A stretch of 9,434 nt of DNA from NCBI GenBank assembly GCA_013360825.1, contig JABWAY010000154.1, forward strand, positions 1-9,434. Reading direction: 5' to 3'. Positions 1 through 6,152 of this stretch are shown here, one piece after another. Below the pieces are notes generated by a model that saw only the letters and a list, made by a program, of their open reading frames with translations, did not search any database and was not told where the DNA came from. The position numbers and the translations under genes are program-made. Numbering within the stretch: position 1 is the first letter of the stretch; the number at the start of each line of letters is the position of its first letter. The DNA comes from Candidatus Brocadiia bacterium (lineage in GTDB: Bacteria; Planctomycetota; MHYJ01; WSZJ01).

Positions 1-447
1 CTGCGCGCCGCCGCCGCGGACCCGGCCCGGGGCTCCCTCCTGACCGTCCTCCGCGCCGTCGGCCTGAACGGCCAGCGCGTCTACGCGGCCGACGTCCGGA
101 GCCGGACCTACCTCCGGGATCTCGACGTGCAGATCGCCACCTCCGCGGTGCAGGTCGACCCGGTGACCGGGAAAATCGAAGAGGGCGCGGTCCTCGACAT
201 CCGCCCCCGGCTCGCCCCGGACGCCTCCCACGCCCTCATCGAAACACGCTTCCATATGTCCCGACTCACCGCCCTGGAAACGTTCGAGCCCGGCGGGGCG
301 GCCCAGGGGCGCCTGCAGCTCCCGGTCCGGGACAACCTCGTCGCCGGAACCACCGTCGGCTGCCCGATCGGGCGGACCCTCCTCCTCTGCGCGGGCACGG
401 CCGGAGCGGATGGGCAGGTCACCGCCGTCCTCCTCCGCCCCTCCCTG
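1..447 (+). repeat. Module A1 of the secretin-like repeat (5'-truncated)
   Basis: This is the second part of a module: the helix LRAVGLNGQRVY, then DPVTGKIEEGAVLDIRP, then a strand pattern ending VTAVLLRPSL. It matches residues 160-304 of the downstream paralogue position by position, including LTALETFEPG against LTAVETFETG. Confidence 0.7.
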
Positions 448-1380
448 TCCGCCGACGGCGCGGGCGGGGCGGTGAAGTCGACCGAGAAGCGCGAGATGCG
501 GTTCTTCGACGTCGCGAACCTCACGCAGCAGGTCCCGGATTTCTCTTCCGGTTTTCGGCTGCTGTCGCAGAAGTTCCAGAGCGGGGACGGGCCGGGCCTG
601 ACCTTCTCCTCGCCGGAGCTGGTGGGGTCCACGGTGGAGCCGGAGGACCTCGAGAACTGGATCCGCTCGAACGTCGAGCCCCGGTCGTGGAAGAACTCCC
701 GCAACCGGATCGAGATGTGGGGAACGCACTTTGCCGTCGTCCAGACCCCCGAGGTGCTGGACCAGATCGCGGCGTTCCTGGCGGCGGCGGTTCCGAACCG
801 CTCGCGGATGGTGTCGGTCGAGTCCGCCCTCGTCGCCTTCGACGAGGCCGGCTGGCTCGCCCGGAGGGCCTCGCTCTCCGGCGCGAATCCGGCCGAGGCG
901 GACGTGGCCGCCGTCCTCGACGCGGCGCGCCGGGGGGACGGTTGCCGGATCGTCGGCGGCACGCAGGTGGCGGCGATGAACGGCGAGCGCGTCCACTGCT
1001 GGAACGGGATGGACCGGGACTTCGTCCTCGACGTGGACTCCGAGGTGACCGAGTCCGCCTCGGCCTCCGACCCCGTGGTCGGCGGAATCGACGGCGGTTT
1101 CTCGCTCGAGGTCCGGCCCACCATGGCCGGGGATCAGCGGACGATCCGCCTGGAACTCAGGCCGGTCTGGCAGGACGTCTCCCCGCCCGAGATGCTCGAC
1201 CCGCAGGCCGACGGCATCGCGCCGTTCCAGCGCCTGCGCACCGCGGAATTCCGCTTCGACGGACTTCAGTTCGTCGGCGAAAACACCTGGACCCTCGCCG
1301 GCACCGCTTCCCGAAACTCCGACGGCCGCCGCGAGGTCATGGTCCTCCTCGTGCGCGCCCGCTCGATGGAGGTGAAATAA
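1..1380 (+). CDS. Secretin-like modular repeat protein, 5'-truncated by window edge
   Basis: The reading frame is open from base 1 to the TAA at 1378-1380, so 459 residues are visible and the true start lies upstream. A GTG at 127 is not credible as the start, because codons 1-42 align with the paralogue that follows (LLTVLRAVGLNGQRVY against LVATLRAVGLERQRVH). The visible part is most of one module (about 1-447) and one complete module (502-1377). The complete module has a FFDVANLT linker and an N-domain resembling secretin STN/N-domains (NWIRSNVEPRSW, then VVQTPEVLDQIAAFL). It ends in a beta-rich domain resembling a degenerate secretin C-domain (DPVVGGIDGGFSLEVRP, finishing REVMVLLVRAR). 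The usual secretin gate motif VPxLGxIPxLG is absent, so an outer-membrane pore is not indicated. It probably acts in the cell envelope, but the substrate or partner is unknown. The gene overlaps no neighbour and its 3' end carries the ribosome binding site of the next gene. Confidence 0.8.
   Translation: MRAAAADPARGSLLTVLRAVGLNGQRVYAADVRSRTYLRDLDVQIATSAVQVDPVTGKIEEGAVLDIRPRLAPDASHALIETRFHMSRLTALETFEPGGAAQGRLQLPVRDNLVAGTTVGCPIGRTLLLCAGTAGADGQVTAVLLRPSLSADGAGGAVKSTEKREMRFFDVANLTQQVPDFSSGFRLLSQKFQSGDGPGLTFSSPELVGSTVEPEDLENWIRSNVEPRSWKNSRNRIEMWGTHFAVVQTPEVLDQIAAFLAAAVPNRSRMVSVESALVAFDEAGWLARRASLSGANPAEADVAAVLDAARRGDGCRIVGGTQVAAMNGERVHCWNGMDRDFVLDVDSEVTESASASDPVVGGIDGGFSLEVRPTMAGDQRTIRLELRPVWQDVSPPEMLDPQADGIAPFQRLRTAEFRFDGLQFVGENTWTLAGTASRNSDGRREVMVLLVRARSMEVK
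502..1377 (+). repeat. Module A2 of the secretin-like repeat
   Basis: This is a complete module: linker FFDVANLT, N-domain with PRSW and VVQTPEVLDQI, a middle segment (ALVAFDEAGWLARRASLSG), then DPVVGG...VRP and a terminal VMVLLVRAR. It corresponds to module B2 of the next gene, where the middle segment reads LALSDEGWARHRAGLSG. Confidence 0.7.
1368..1375 (+). promoter_or_regulatory. Ribosome binding site for the second secretin-like gene
   Basis: GGAGGTGA lies 6 bases before the ATG at 1382 and inside the last codons of the preceding gene. Only one base separates the TAA of that gene from the ATG, so the two are probably translationally coupled. Confidence 0.75.
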
Positions 1381-1381
1381 G

Positions 1382-3226
1382 ATGCGCACCCTGACGCTGT
1401 TCCTGCTGGCCGCGGCGCTCGTGTCCGCGGAGACGGCCTCGCAGCAGGCGTATGACGTGTCCGCGCTGACCCGGCCGACCCCGCACTTTGCCGGGACGGA
1501 TCTGGGGTTCGGCCGGACGTCCGGCGCGACCGGCCAGGACCTGTTCAGCGTCGACGAGGACGCCGTCGGCATCTCCGGGGACGAGCTCGTCTTCCTGATC
1601 CGCGAATCGATCGCCCGGGACACCTGGGACGAGGACGGGCATGCGATCGTGTTCGAGAACGGCCTGCTGCACGTGTCTCACGGGCGGACGGTGCACGACC
1701 AGGTGAGGGAGACGCTGGCGCACCTGAGGTCGAAGCTGATCCGGACGGTCGTCGTGGAAGCCGACGTGGTGCTGCTGGCTCCCGGCGTCCTGGACGGCGA
1801 GGCCGGCGGCCTGCTCGGGCCGGAGCGTGCCCGGGCGGTCGACGCCGCGCTGGCCGACGCGACCCGCGGGCGGCTGGTGGCCACCCTGCGCGCCGTGGGG
1901 CTGGAACGGCAGCGGGTCCACGTCGGAGCGGGAAACTCGCGCTCGCTGGCCGTCGACTCGGACATCTACATCGCCAACAGGCAGGCGATCTCGGACCCGA
2001 TCGTCGGCGTCGAGATCGACGGCACGACCCTGGACGTCCAGTCCGTCCTCATGCCGGACGGGAAGTCCGCGATGCTCACCGTCCGCTTCTCGTCGTCCGA
2101 CCTGACCGCCGTCGAGACGTTCGAGACGGGGGAGAAGATCACGGGGAATCTGGAACTCCCGCGCGCCGCCCGCGCGCAGGTCCGCACGACGGTCGTCGTC
2201 CCGCTGGACCGGCCTTTCCTCCTCACCTCGGGAACCTGGCCGGCGGCCGGGAAGCCCGGATGGACGGCGGCGGTGATCCTCCGGGCGGGTGTCCGGAAGG
2301 ACGTCGAGATCGCGGAGCCGAAATTCTCCGGACCCCTCGCCGCCCGGCTCGTGTCCACGCGGGCGCTGACCACGGCCCAGGTCGACTTTGCCGGCCCACG
2401 GCTCGGATTGCCGGAGATCGAGCAGGACGGGACCGCGGTCGGCGCGACGTTCGTGCTGGACGAAGCGGACGAGGGGGTTCATCTGGACCATGATCTGCTC
2501 ATCGAGATGATCCGGGCGAACGTGGCGCCGGAGTCCTGGGGGCGGGACGGCGTGTCGATCGAGGGGTCGATCGGCGGCGACGTGATCGTCGTCCAGACGC
2601 CGGAGGTCCTGGCCCAGGTCGAGGCGTTCATCGCGAGGCTCTCCGCGTCCAGGGCCGGATCGATCACCGTGGAGACCTGGGTCCTGGCGCTGTCCGACGA
2701 AGGGTGGGCGCGCCACCGGGCCGGGCTCTCCGGGACCGAGATCCCGAAGGAGACATGGGACCAGCTGCAGGCGGATGCCGCGAAGAACGCCGGCGTCCGG
2801 ATCGCGGGATCCGTCCGCGGGAACGGCCTGAACGGCATCCGCTGGCATGCGGCGCGCGGCGAGACCCGGGCGTTCGTCGTCGACTACGACGCCCAGGTCG
2901 CGATCGGAATGGGAGCGATGGACCCGGTCGTCGGGACGCTCGCCGAGGGAGTCTCGATGGACGTGCGGGCGCTTCTCGCCGGCGACGGAAAGCAGGTCCG
3001 CCTGGACCTGCGGCCGTCGATCGCCCTCGGGTCCCCGCTCACGGTGTTCGAGGTGAAGCCGGGAGGGGCGAAGATCCAGCAGGCCTCCGTCGTGGACATC
3101 GGGATGGAGTCGCAGATGATGGTGACCGCGGGGCAGATCACGCTGGCCGGGATGTCGCGGCGTGAGGACGGGGACCGGAAGGAGATGCTGGTTCTCCTGG
3201 TGCGGGCCCGGCTGCTCGGCGAGTAG
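1382..3226 (+). CDS. Exported secretin-like protein with two tandem modules
   Basis: This is a 614-residue protein of unrecognised specific function. Residues 1-16 (MRTLTLFLLAAALVSA) form a signal peptide with a likely cut after VSA, so it is exported. Residues 24-304 and 324-613 are two copies of one module. Each has a linker (YDVSALTRPTPHFAG / VSTRALTTAQVDFAG) and an N-domain with a Trp signature (IARDTWDEDG / VAPESWGRDG) followed by IVFENGLLHV or DVIVVQTPEV. A beta domain follows with DPIVGVEIDG / DPVVGTLAEG, ending in AAVILRAGV / MLVLLVRAR. The layout resembles secretin N-domain plus a degenerate secretin C-domain, without the VPxLGxIPxLG gate. The ATG is fixed by a good ribosome binding site at 1368-1375 and by the signal peptide. 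It is in an operon with the paralogue before it. A pilot or assembly, ring-forming or surface role is possible but cannot be chosen from the sequence. Confidence 0.85.
   Translation: MRTLTLFLLAAALVSAETASQQAYDVSALTRPTPHFAGTDLGFGRTSGATGQDLFSVDEDAVGISGDELVFLIRESIARDTWDEDGHAIVFENGLLHVSHGRTVHDQVRETLAHLRSKLIRTVVVEADVVLLAPGVLDGEAGGLLGPERARAVDAALADATRGRLVATLRAVGLERQRVHVGAGNSRSLAVDSDIYIANRQAISDPIVGVEIDGTTLDVQSVLMPDGKSAMLTVRFSSSDLTAVETFETGEKITGNLELPRAARAQVRTTVVVPLDRPFLLTSGTWPAAGKPGWTAAVILRAGVRKDVEIAEPKFSGPLAARLVSTRALTTAQVDFAGPRLGLPEIEQDGTAVGATFVLDEADEGVHLDHDLLIEMIRANVAPESWGRDGVSIEGSIGGDVIVVQTPEVLAQVEAFIARLSASRAGSITVETWVLALSDEGWARHRAGLSGTEIPKETWDQLQADAAKNAGVRIAGSVRGNGLNGIRWHAARGETRAFVVDYDAQVAIGMGAMDPVVGTLAEGVSMDVRALLAGDGKQVRLDLRPSIALGSPLTVFEVKPGGAKIQQASVVDIGMESQMMVTAGQITLAGMSRREDGDRKEMLVLLVRARLLGE
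1451..2293 (+). repeat. Module B1 of the secretin-like repeat
   Basis: Residues 24-304 of the second gene. Key elements are YDVSALTRPTPHFAG, DTWDEDG, VHDQVRETLAHLRSKL, DPIVGVEIDGTTLDV and the terminal strand WTAAVILRAGV. It is closest to A1 over the shared part, and less similar to B2. Confidence 0.7.
2351..3223 (+). repeat. Module B2 of the secretin-like repeat
   Basis: Residues 324-614 of the second gene. Key elements are STRALTTAQVDFAG, PESWGRDG, VVQTPEVLAQVEAFI, GWARHRAGLSG, DPVVGTLAEGVSMDV and MLVLLVRAR. It is closest to A2, consistent with a two-module ancestor that was later duplicated as a whole gene. Confidence 0.7.
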
Positions 3227-3239
3227 GGCGCGCAGACGC

Positions 3240-3269
3240 GGGGAGGCCGGGATCCGTCCCGGTCTCCCC
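3240..3269. terminator. Hairpin between convergent genes, probable bidirectional terminator
   Basis: A 13-base arm GGGGAGGCCGGGA pairs with TCCCGGTCTCCCC (one G-U pair) around a TCCG loop, which is a UNCG-type tetraloop on the plus-strand transcript. It sits 13 bases after the TAG of the secretin-like gene and immediately beyond the TAA of the minus-strand TPR gene. Neither side has a real T tract (only GTTACT on the plus side). It is therefore either a weak or factor-assisted terminator or an mRNA 3'-end protecting hairpin. Confidence 0.55.
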
Positions 3270-3270
3270 G

Positions 3271-3750
3271 TTACTCCAGGATCCGCGCGGCCTCGGCGGC
3301 GGCGTCCGTCCCGGGGGCCCAGAGAACGATCTCCCGAAGCGCCGGTTCCGGATCGTCCAGCCGGCGGGCAACCGCGAGCCCCAGCTCGGCCGCCCGCTCG
3401 AGCAGCCGCCCCTCCCCCGCCCACCGGAGCGCGAGCGAGACCGCCGACCAGCTCCGCGGAAGATCCCCGCGCCGGAATTCCGCGATCGCGAGGTTGAACG
3501 CCACATCCGGTTCCGGCCGGAGGCGAAGCGAGGTCCGGAGCACCTCCGCGGCGCGGTCCCATTCCCCGGTCTCGAGGAGCGCCACCCCCCAGGACGCGTG
3601 CAGGTCCGCGTCGTCCGGCGCCTCCTCAGCGGCAGCCTCAAGGAGCCGTGCCGCTTTCTCCGGATTGCCCGCATGCAGTGCCCGCAGGCCCTCCGTGGCG
3701 TCCGCGGCCGCCATTCCTGTCAGGAGCAGGTAGAGGAGCGAGATTCTCAC
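3271..3750 (-). CDS. Small exported TPR protein
   Basis: A 159-residue protein starting at a GTG (3750-3748). Residues 1-17 (RISLLYLLLTGMAAA) form a signal peptide. The rest is helical tetratricopeptide repeats. Repeat one is about 18-48 (GLRALHAGNPEKAARLLEAA), repeat two 49-81 (WGVALLETGEWDRAAEVL) and repeat three 83-113 (FNLAIAEFRRGDLPRSW). A final helical pair (118-159) is less regular. TPRs bind partner proteins, and no catalytic residues are present. The GTG is preferred because the next Met (residue 13) would remove the signal peptide. A purine-rich leader (GGAGGGA 12 bases upstream, GGAG close to the start) precedes it, so the exact ribosome binding site is uncertain. The gene converges on the secretin-like pair, whose envelope location fits a TPR helper, but a link is only inferred. 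Confidence 0.75.
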   Translation of the reverse strand: MRISLLYLLLTGMAAADATEGLRALHAGNPEKAARLLEAAAEEAPDDADLHASWGVALLETGEWDRAAEVLRTSLRLRPEPDVAFNLAIAEFRRGDLPRSWSAVSLALRWAGEGRLLERAAELGLAVARRLDDPEPALREIVLWAPGTDAAAEAARILE

Positions 3751-3801
3751 ACTCCGTTATCGTCCCTCCCTCCCCTCCGCCTTTCCCTTTTCCCTTTGCT
3801 G

Positions 3802-3849
3802 TTTTCCGTTTTCCGTTTCCGTCCTCTGTTTTACCCCCCCCATTTTCCG
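3802..3849 (+). repeat. Short TTTTCCG repeats
   Basis: TTTTCCG occurs at 3802-3808 and 3809-3815, followed by TTTCCG at 3816-3821 and another TTTTCCG at 3843-3849. The nearby CTTTCCCTTTTCCCTTT (3781-3797) is a related pattern. This looks like simple-sequence expansion by slippage inside the polypyrimidine tract. Confidence 0.55.
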
Positions 3850-3850
3850 T

Positions 3851-3882
3851 CCCCTTTCCCTCCTCCCCCCGTAAACTCCCCC
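3851..3882 (-). promoter_or_regulatory. G-quadruplex-capable motif before the fchA-like gene
   Basis: On the minus strand four G runs (5, 6, 3 and 4 G) are separated by loops of 7, 4 and 3 bases, meeting the usual G3+N1-7 rule. The motif is on the template strand for the fchA-like gene, ending 4 bases before its ATG, and on the coding strand upstream of the TPR gene. Folding in the cell is not shown by the sequence alone. Confidence 0.4.
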
Positions 3883-3886
3883 TCCT

Positions 3887-4459
3887 ATGCGCTCCCTCCC
3901 CCTTGAAGCCTTCTGCTCCCAGCTCGCCGCTCGCACCCCCACCCCCGGCGGCGGCTCCGTCGCCGCCCTCTCCGGCGCCCTCGCCTGCTCCCTCGGCGCC
4001 ATGGTCGCCCGCTTCTCCAAGGACGACCCCTCCGCCGCCACCTGGGACATCACCCGCGACCGCTTCCTCGACCTCATCCTCGAGGATTCCCAGGCCTACG
4101 ACGGCGTCTCCGCCGTCTTCAAAATCCCCAAGGACGACCCCGCCCGCCCGGGACGGATGCAGGAAGCGCTTCTCCGCGCCGCGCAGCCCCCCGCCGAGGG
4201 GCTCCGCCGGATCGCGGAATTCGTCGGGCAGCTCGCGGAGTTCGCGCCGAAGGCGAAAGGCTCCGTCGCCAGCGACCTGTCCGTGGCGGCGTTCCAGAGC
4301 GAGGCAGCCGCGCGCGGGTTCCTGCTGAACGTGAAGGCGAACACCGGGTCGCTCAAGGACAGGGAGGCGGCGGGGCGGCTGGAGGCGGAGGCCGGGGCGC
4401 TGCTCGAGAAGGTCCTCGACGGCGTGCGCCGCGTGAGGGAGGCAGCCCATGGGTCTTGA
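3887..4459 (+). CDS. fchA: FchA-like methenyl-THF cyclohydrolase (cyclodeaminase/cyclohydrolase family)
   Basis: A 190-residue cytosolic protein of the FTCD_C family, predicted to hydrolyse 5,10-methenyl-THF reversibly to 10-formyl-THF. The family signature is clear: RTPTPGGGSVAALSGALACSLGAM at residues 16-39 is written here only by its key parts, TPGGGSVAAL (19-28) and GALACSLGAMV (30-40). EDSQAYDGV (66-74) and IPKD follow. The conserved SD and NV region is SVASDLSVAAF (126-136) and LLNVKAN (146-152). Length is normal for the stand-alone form. The ATG is fixed because an in-frame TAA lies at 3872-3874 with no other start codon between. No purine-rich ribosome binding site precedes it, the upstream bases being CCCCCTCCT. 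It overlaps fhs by 11 bases. A formimino-THF cyclodeaminase role is the alternative, but no histidine-degradation gene is nearby, and the fhs-folD context favours cyclohydrolase. Confidence 0.85.
   Translation: MRSLPLEAFCSQLAARTPTPGGGSVAALSGALACSLGAMVARFSKDDPSAATWDITRDRFLDLILEDSQAYDGVSAVFKIPKDDPARPGRMQEALLRAAQPPAEGLRRIAEFVGQLAEFAPKAKGSVASDLSVAAFQSEAAARGFLLNVKANTGSLKDREAAGRLEAEAGALLEKVLDGVRRVREAAHGS
4437..4442 (+). promoter_or_regulatory. Ribosome binding site for fhs
   Basis: GGGAGG lies 6 bases before the ATG at 4449 and inside the 3' end of the fchA-like gene. It supports the ATG at 4449 and the 11-base gene overlap. Confidence 0.65.
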
Positions 4460-6152
4460 CGACCTGGAGATCAGCCGGACGGCGAAGCTGGTCCCGATCG
4501 ACGGCATCGCCCGCGGACTGGGCTTCCGCGAGGAGGACATCGAGCCCTACGGCCGCTCCAAGGCGAAGATCCGCCTCGAGTGCGAGAAACACCTCGGTCC
4601 GCAGCGCGCCCGGGTCGTCGTCGTCACCGCGATCACGCCGACCCCGCTCGGCGAGGGGAAAACCGTCACCACCGTCGGCCTGGGCCAGGCGCTGCGCCAC
4701 GTCGGCGCCAGCGTCGTCACCTGCATCCGCCAGCCCAGCGCCGGCCCGGTCTTCGGCATCAAAGGCGGCGCCGCCGGCGGCGGCCGCTCGCAGGTCGTCC
4801 CGATGGAGGACATCAACCTTCACCTGACCGGCGACATCCACGCCGTCGGGCTCGCCCACAATCTCCTCGCGGCCTTCATCGACAACCACCTGAACCAGGG
4901 GAACGACCTCCGGATCATCCCCGACCAGGTCCTCTGGGGACGCGTCGTCGACGTCAACGACCGCGCCCTCCGCCGCGTCCTCGTCGGCCTCGCCCCGGAC
5001 TGCGGCCCGATCCGCGAGTCGCGCTTCGATATCGCCGTCGCCAGCGAGGTCATGGCGGTCCTCGCCCTCGCCTCCTCCATGACCGACCTCCGCGACCGCC
5101 TGTCGCGCATGATCGTCGCCTGGCGCGACCCCGACTCCGGCCGCCCCGTTCCCGTCACCGCGGCGGACCTCCGCGCCGCCGGCGCCATGGCCGCCCTCCT
5201 CCGCGAGGCCATCCGCCCGACCCTCATGCAGAACATGGAAAACGGCCCCGCATTCATCCACTGCGGCCCGTTCGGCAACATCGCCCACGGAAACTCCTCC
5301 GTCATCGCCGACCGCATCGCTTCCAGGGTCTCCGACATCATCGTGACGGAAGCGGGGTTCGCGAGCGACCTGGGGTTTGAGAAATATGTGCACGTGAAGA
5401 CGCCGGCGGGGGGGATTCCGGCCTCGGCGGCGGTGGTGGTCTGCACGGCGCGGGCGCTCAAGGCGCACAGCGGCCTGTTCCGGGTGCGCCCCGGGGTTCC
5501 GCTCGACCCGGGTCTGGCGAACGAGAACCTGGCGGCGCTGGAGACGGGGCTCCCGAACCTCGGGCACCACATCCGCAACGTCCGCGGGTTCGGGATCCCG
5601 GCGGTGGTCGCGATCAACCGGTTCCCGTTCGACACGGACGCGGAGATCCGGCGGATCCACGACTATGCGATCGAGGCGGGGGCGACGGCGGCGGTGGAGT
5701 CGAACGTCTGGGCGAAAGGCGGGGCCGGCGGGGCGGACCTGGCGAAGGCCGTCCTCGCGGCGGTCGCACAGGGCGCGCTCGCCCGGCCGCATTTTGCGCC
5801 GGACGCCCCGGTCGAGGAGAAGATCCGGACGGTCTGCGCGAAGGTCTACAACGCGAAAGGGGTCGAGTTCAGCGCGGCGGCGAAGAAGACGCTGAAGCAG
5901 CTGGGGCGTATGGGGCTGGACCGCCTCGCGGTGTCGATGGCGAAGACGCACCTGTCGACGTCGCACGATCCGGAGCTGAAGGGTGCGCCGACGGGGTTCA
6001 CGGTGCCGGTCCGGGAGATCCGGATCAGCGCGGGGGCGGGGTTCGTGGTCCCGCTCTGCGGGGATGTCACGACGATGCCCGGGCTGCCGTCCGTGCCGAA
6101 CGGCGAGCGGATCGACATCGACGCCGACGGGAACATCACGGGGCTCGCGTGA
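4449..6152 (+). CDS. fhs: Formate--tetrahydrofolate ligase (10-formyl-THF synthetase)
   Basis: This 567-residue enzyme joins formate to THF using ATP, giving 10-formyl-THF in the cytosol; the family is usually about 555-560 residues. The whole family pattern is present. The ATP loop is TPTPLGEGK (63-71) and the folate/formyl region is CIRQPSAGPVFGIKGGAAGGG (92-112, key R94). SQVVPMEDINLHLTGD (114-129), GPFGNIAHGN, EAGFASDLGFEK, KTHLSTSHDP and TTMPGLPSVP then DIDADGNITGL at the C-terminus follow. Odd: the strongly conserved Glu after R94 is Gln (Q95, codon 4731-4733). In the Moorella enzyme I recall this Glu being assigned to the monovalent-cation site. Third-base choice also flips abruptly from C-ending to G-ending at codon 299 (5343). 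It overlaps fchA by 11 and folD by 4 bases, so it is one operon. Confidence 0.97.
   Translation: MGLDDLEISRTAKLVPIDGIARGLGFREEDIEPYGRSKAKIRLECEKHLGPQRARVVVVTAITPTPLGEGKTVTTVGLGQALRHVGASVVTCIRQPSAGPVFGIKGGAAGGGRSQVVPMEDINLHLTGDIHAVGLAHNLLAAFIDNHLNQGNDLRIIPDQVLWGRVVDVNDRALRRVLVGLAPDCGPIRESRFDIAVASEVMAVLALASSMTDLRDRLSRMIVAWRDPDSGRPVPVTAADLRAAGAMAALLREAIRPTLMQNMENGPAFIHCGPFGNIAHGNSSVIADRIASRVSDIIVTEAGFASDLGFEKYVHVKTPAGGIPASAAVVVCTARALKAHSGLFRVRPGVPLDPGLANENLAALETGLPNLGHHIRNVRGFGIPAVVAINRFPFDTDAEIRRIHDYAIEAGATAAVESNVWAKGGAGGADLAKAVLAAVAQGALARPHFAPDAPVEEKIRTVCAKVYNAKGVEFSAAAKKTLKQLGRMGLDRLAVSMAKTHLSTSHDPELKGAPTGFTVPVREIRISAGAGFVVPLCGDVTTMPGLPSVPNGERIDIDADGNITGLA

Larger units (their letters stand above)
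3751..3886. other. Polypyrimidine intergenic tract between divergent genes
   Basis: These 136 bases separate the minus-strand TPR gene from the fchA-like gene. From about 3763 they are almost entirely C and T on the plus strand, interrupted by a few G and A bases (for example TTAC at 3831 and GTAAACT at 3871). The tract contains T3-4/C3 blocks, a C8 run around 3834 and the TTTTCCG repeats listed separately. No consensus -10/-35 pair stands out for either gene, although both must be transcribed from in or near it. A homopurine-homopyrimidine tract of this length can form triplex or quadruplex DNA. Confidence 0.7.

Noticed and set aside
127..1380. GTG at 127 as the start of the first gene
   Set aside because: The frame is open back to base 1 and the residues before the GTG are conserved in the downstream paralogue, so the start is outside the window.
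1..3226. Genuine type II/III secretion secretins
   Set aside because: The conserved gate motif (VPxLGxIPxLG) and the long pore domain are absent, so only a relationship to the modules is supported.
1337..3562. Long minus-strand open frame (741 codons) across the second secretin-like gene
   Set aside because: Rich in Arg, Gly and Pro with no domain, antisense to a gene with a signal peptide, ribosome binding site and repeated domains. It is a high-GC shadow.
3598..4328. Plus-strand frames reading the polypyrimidine tract as Pro/Ser-rich protein
   Set aside because: The composition comes only from the C/T tract, and the frames conflict with the FchA reading frame.
4353..5966. Long minus-strand open frame (537 codons) across fhs
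   Set aside because: Antisense to an unmistakable Fhs, with composition dominated by Arg, Asp and Gly and no recognisable motif.
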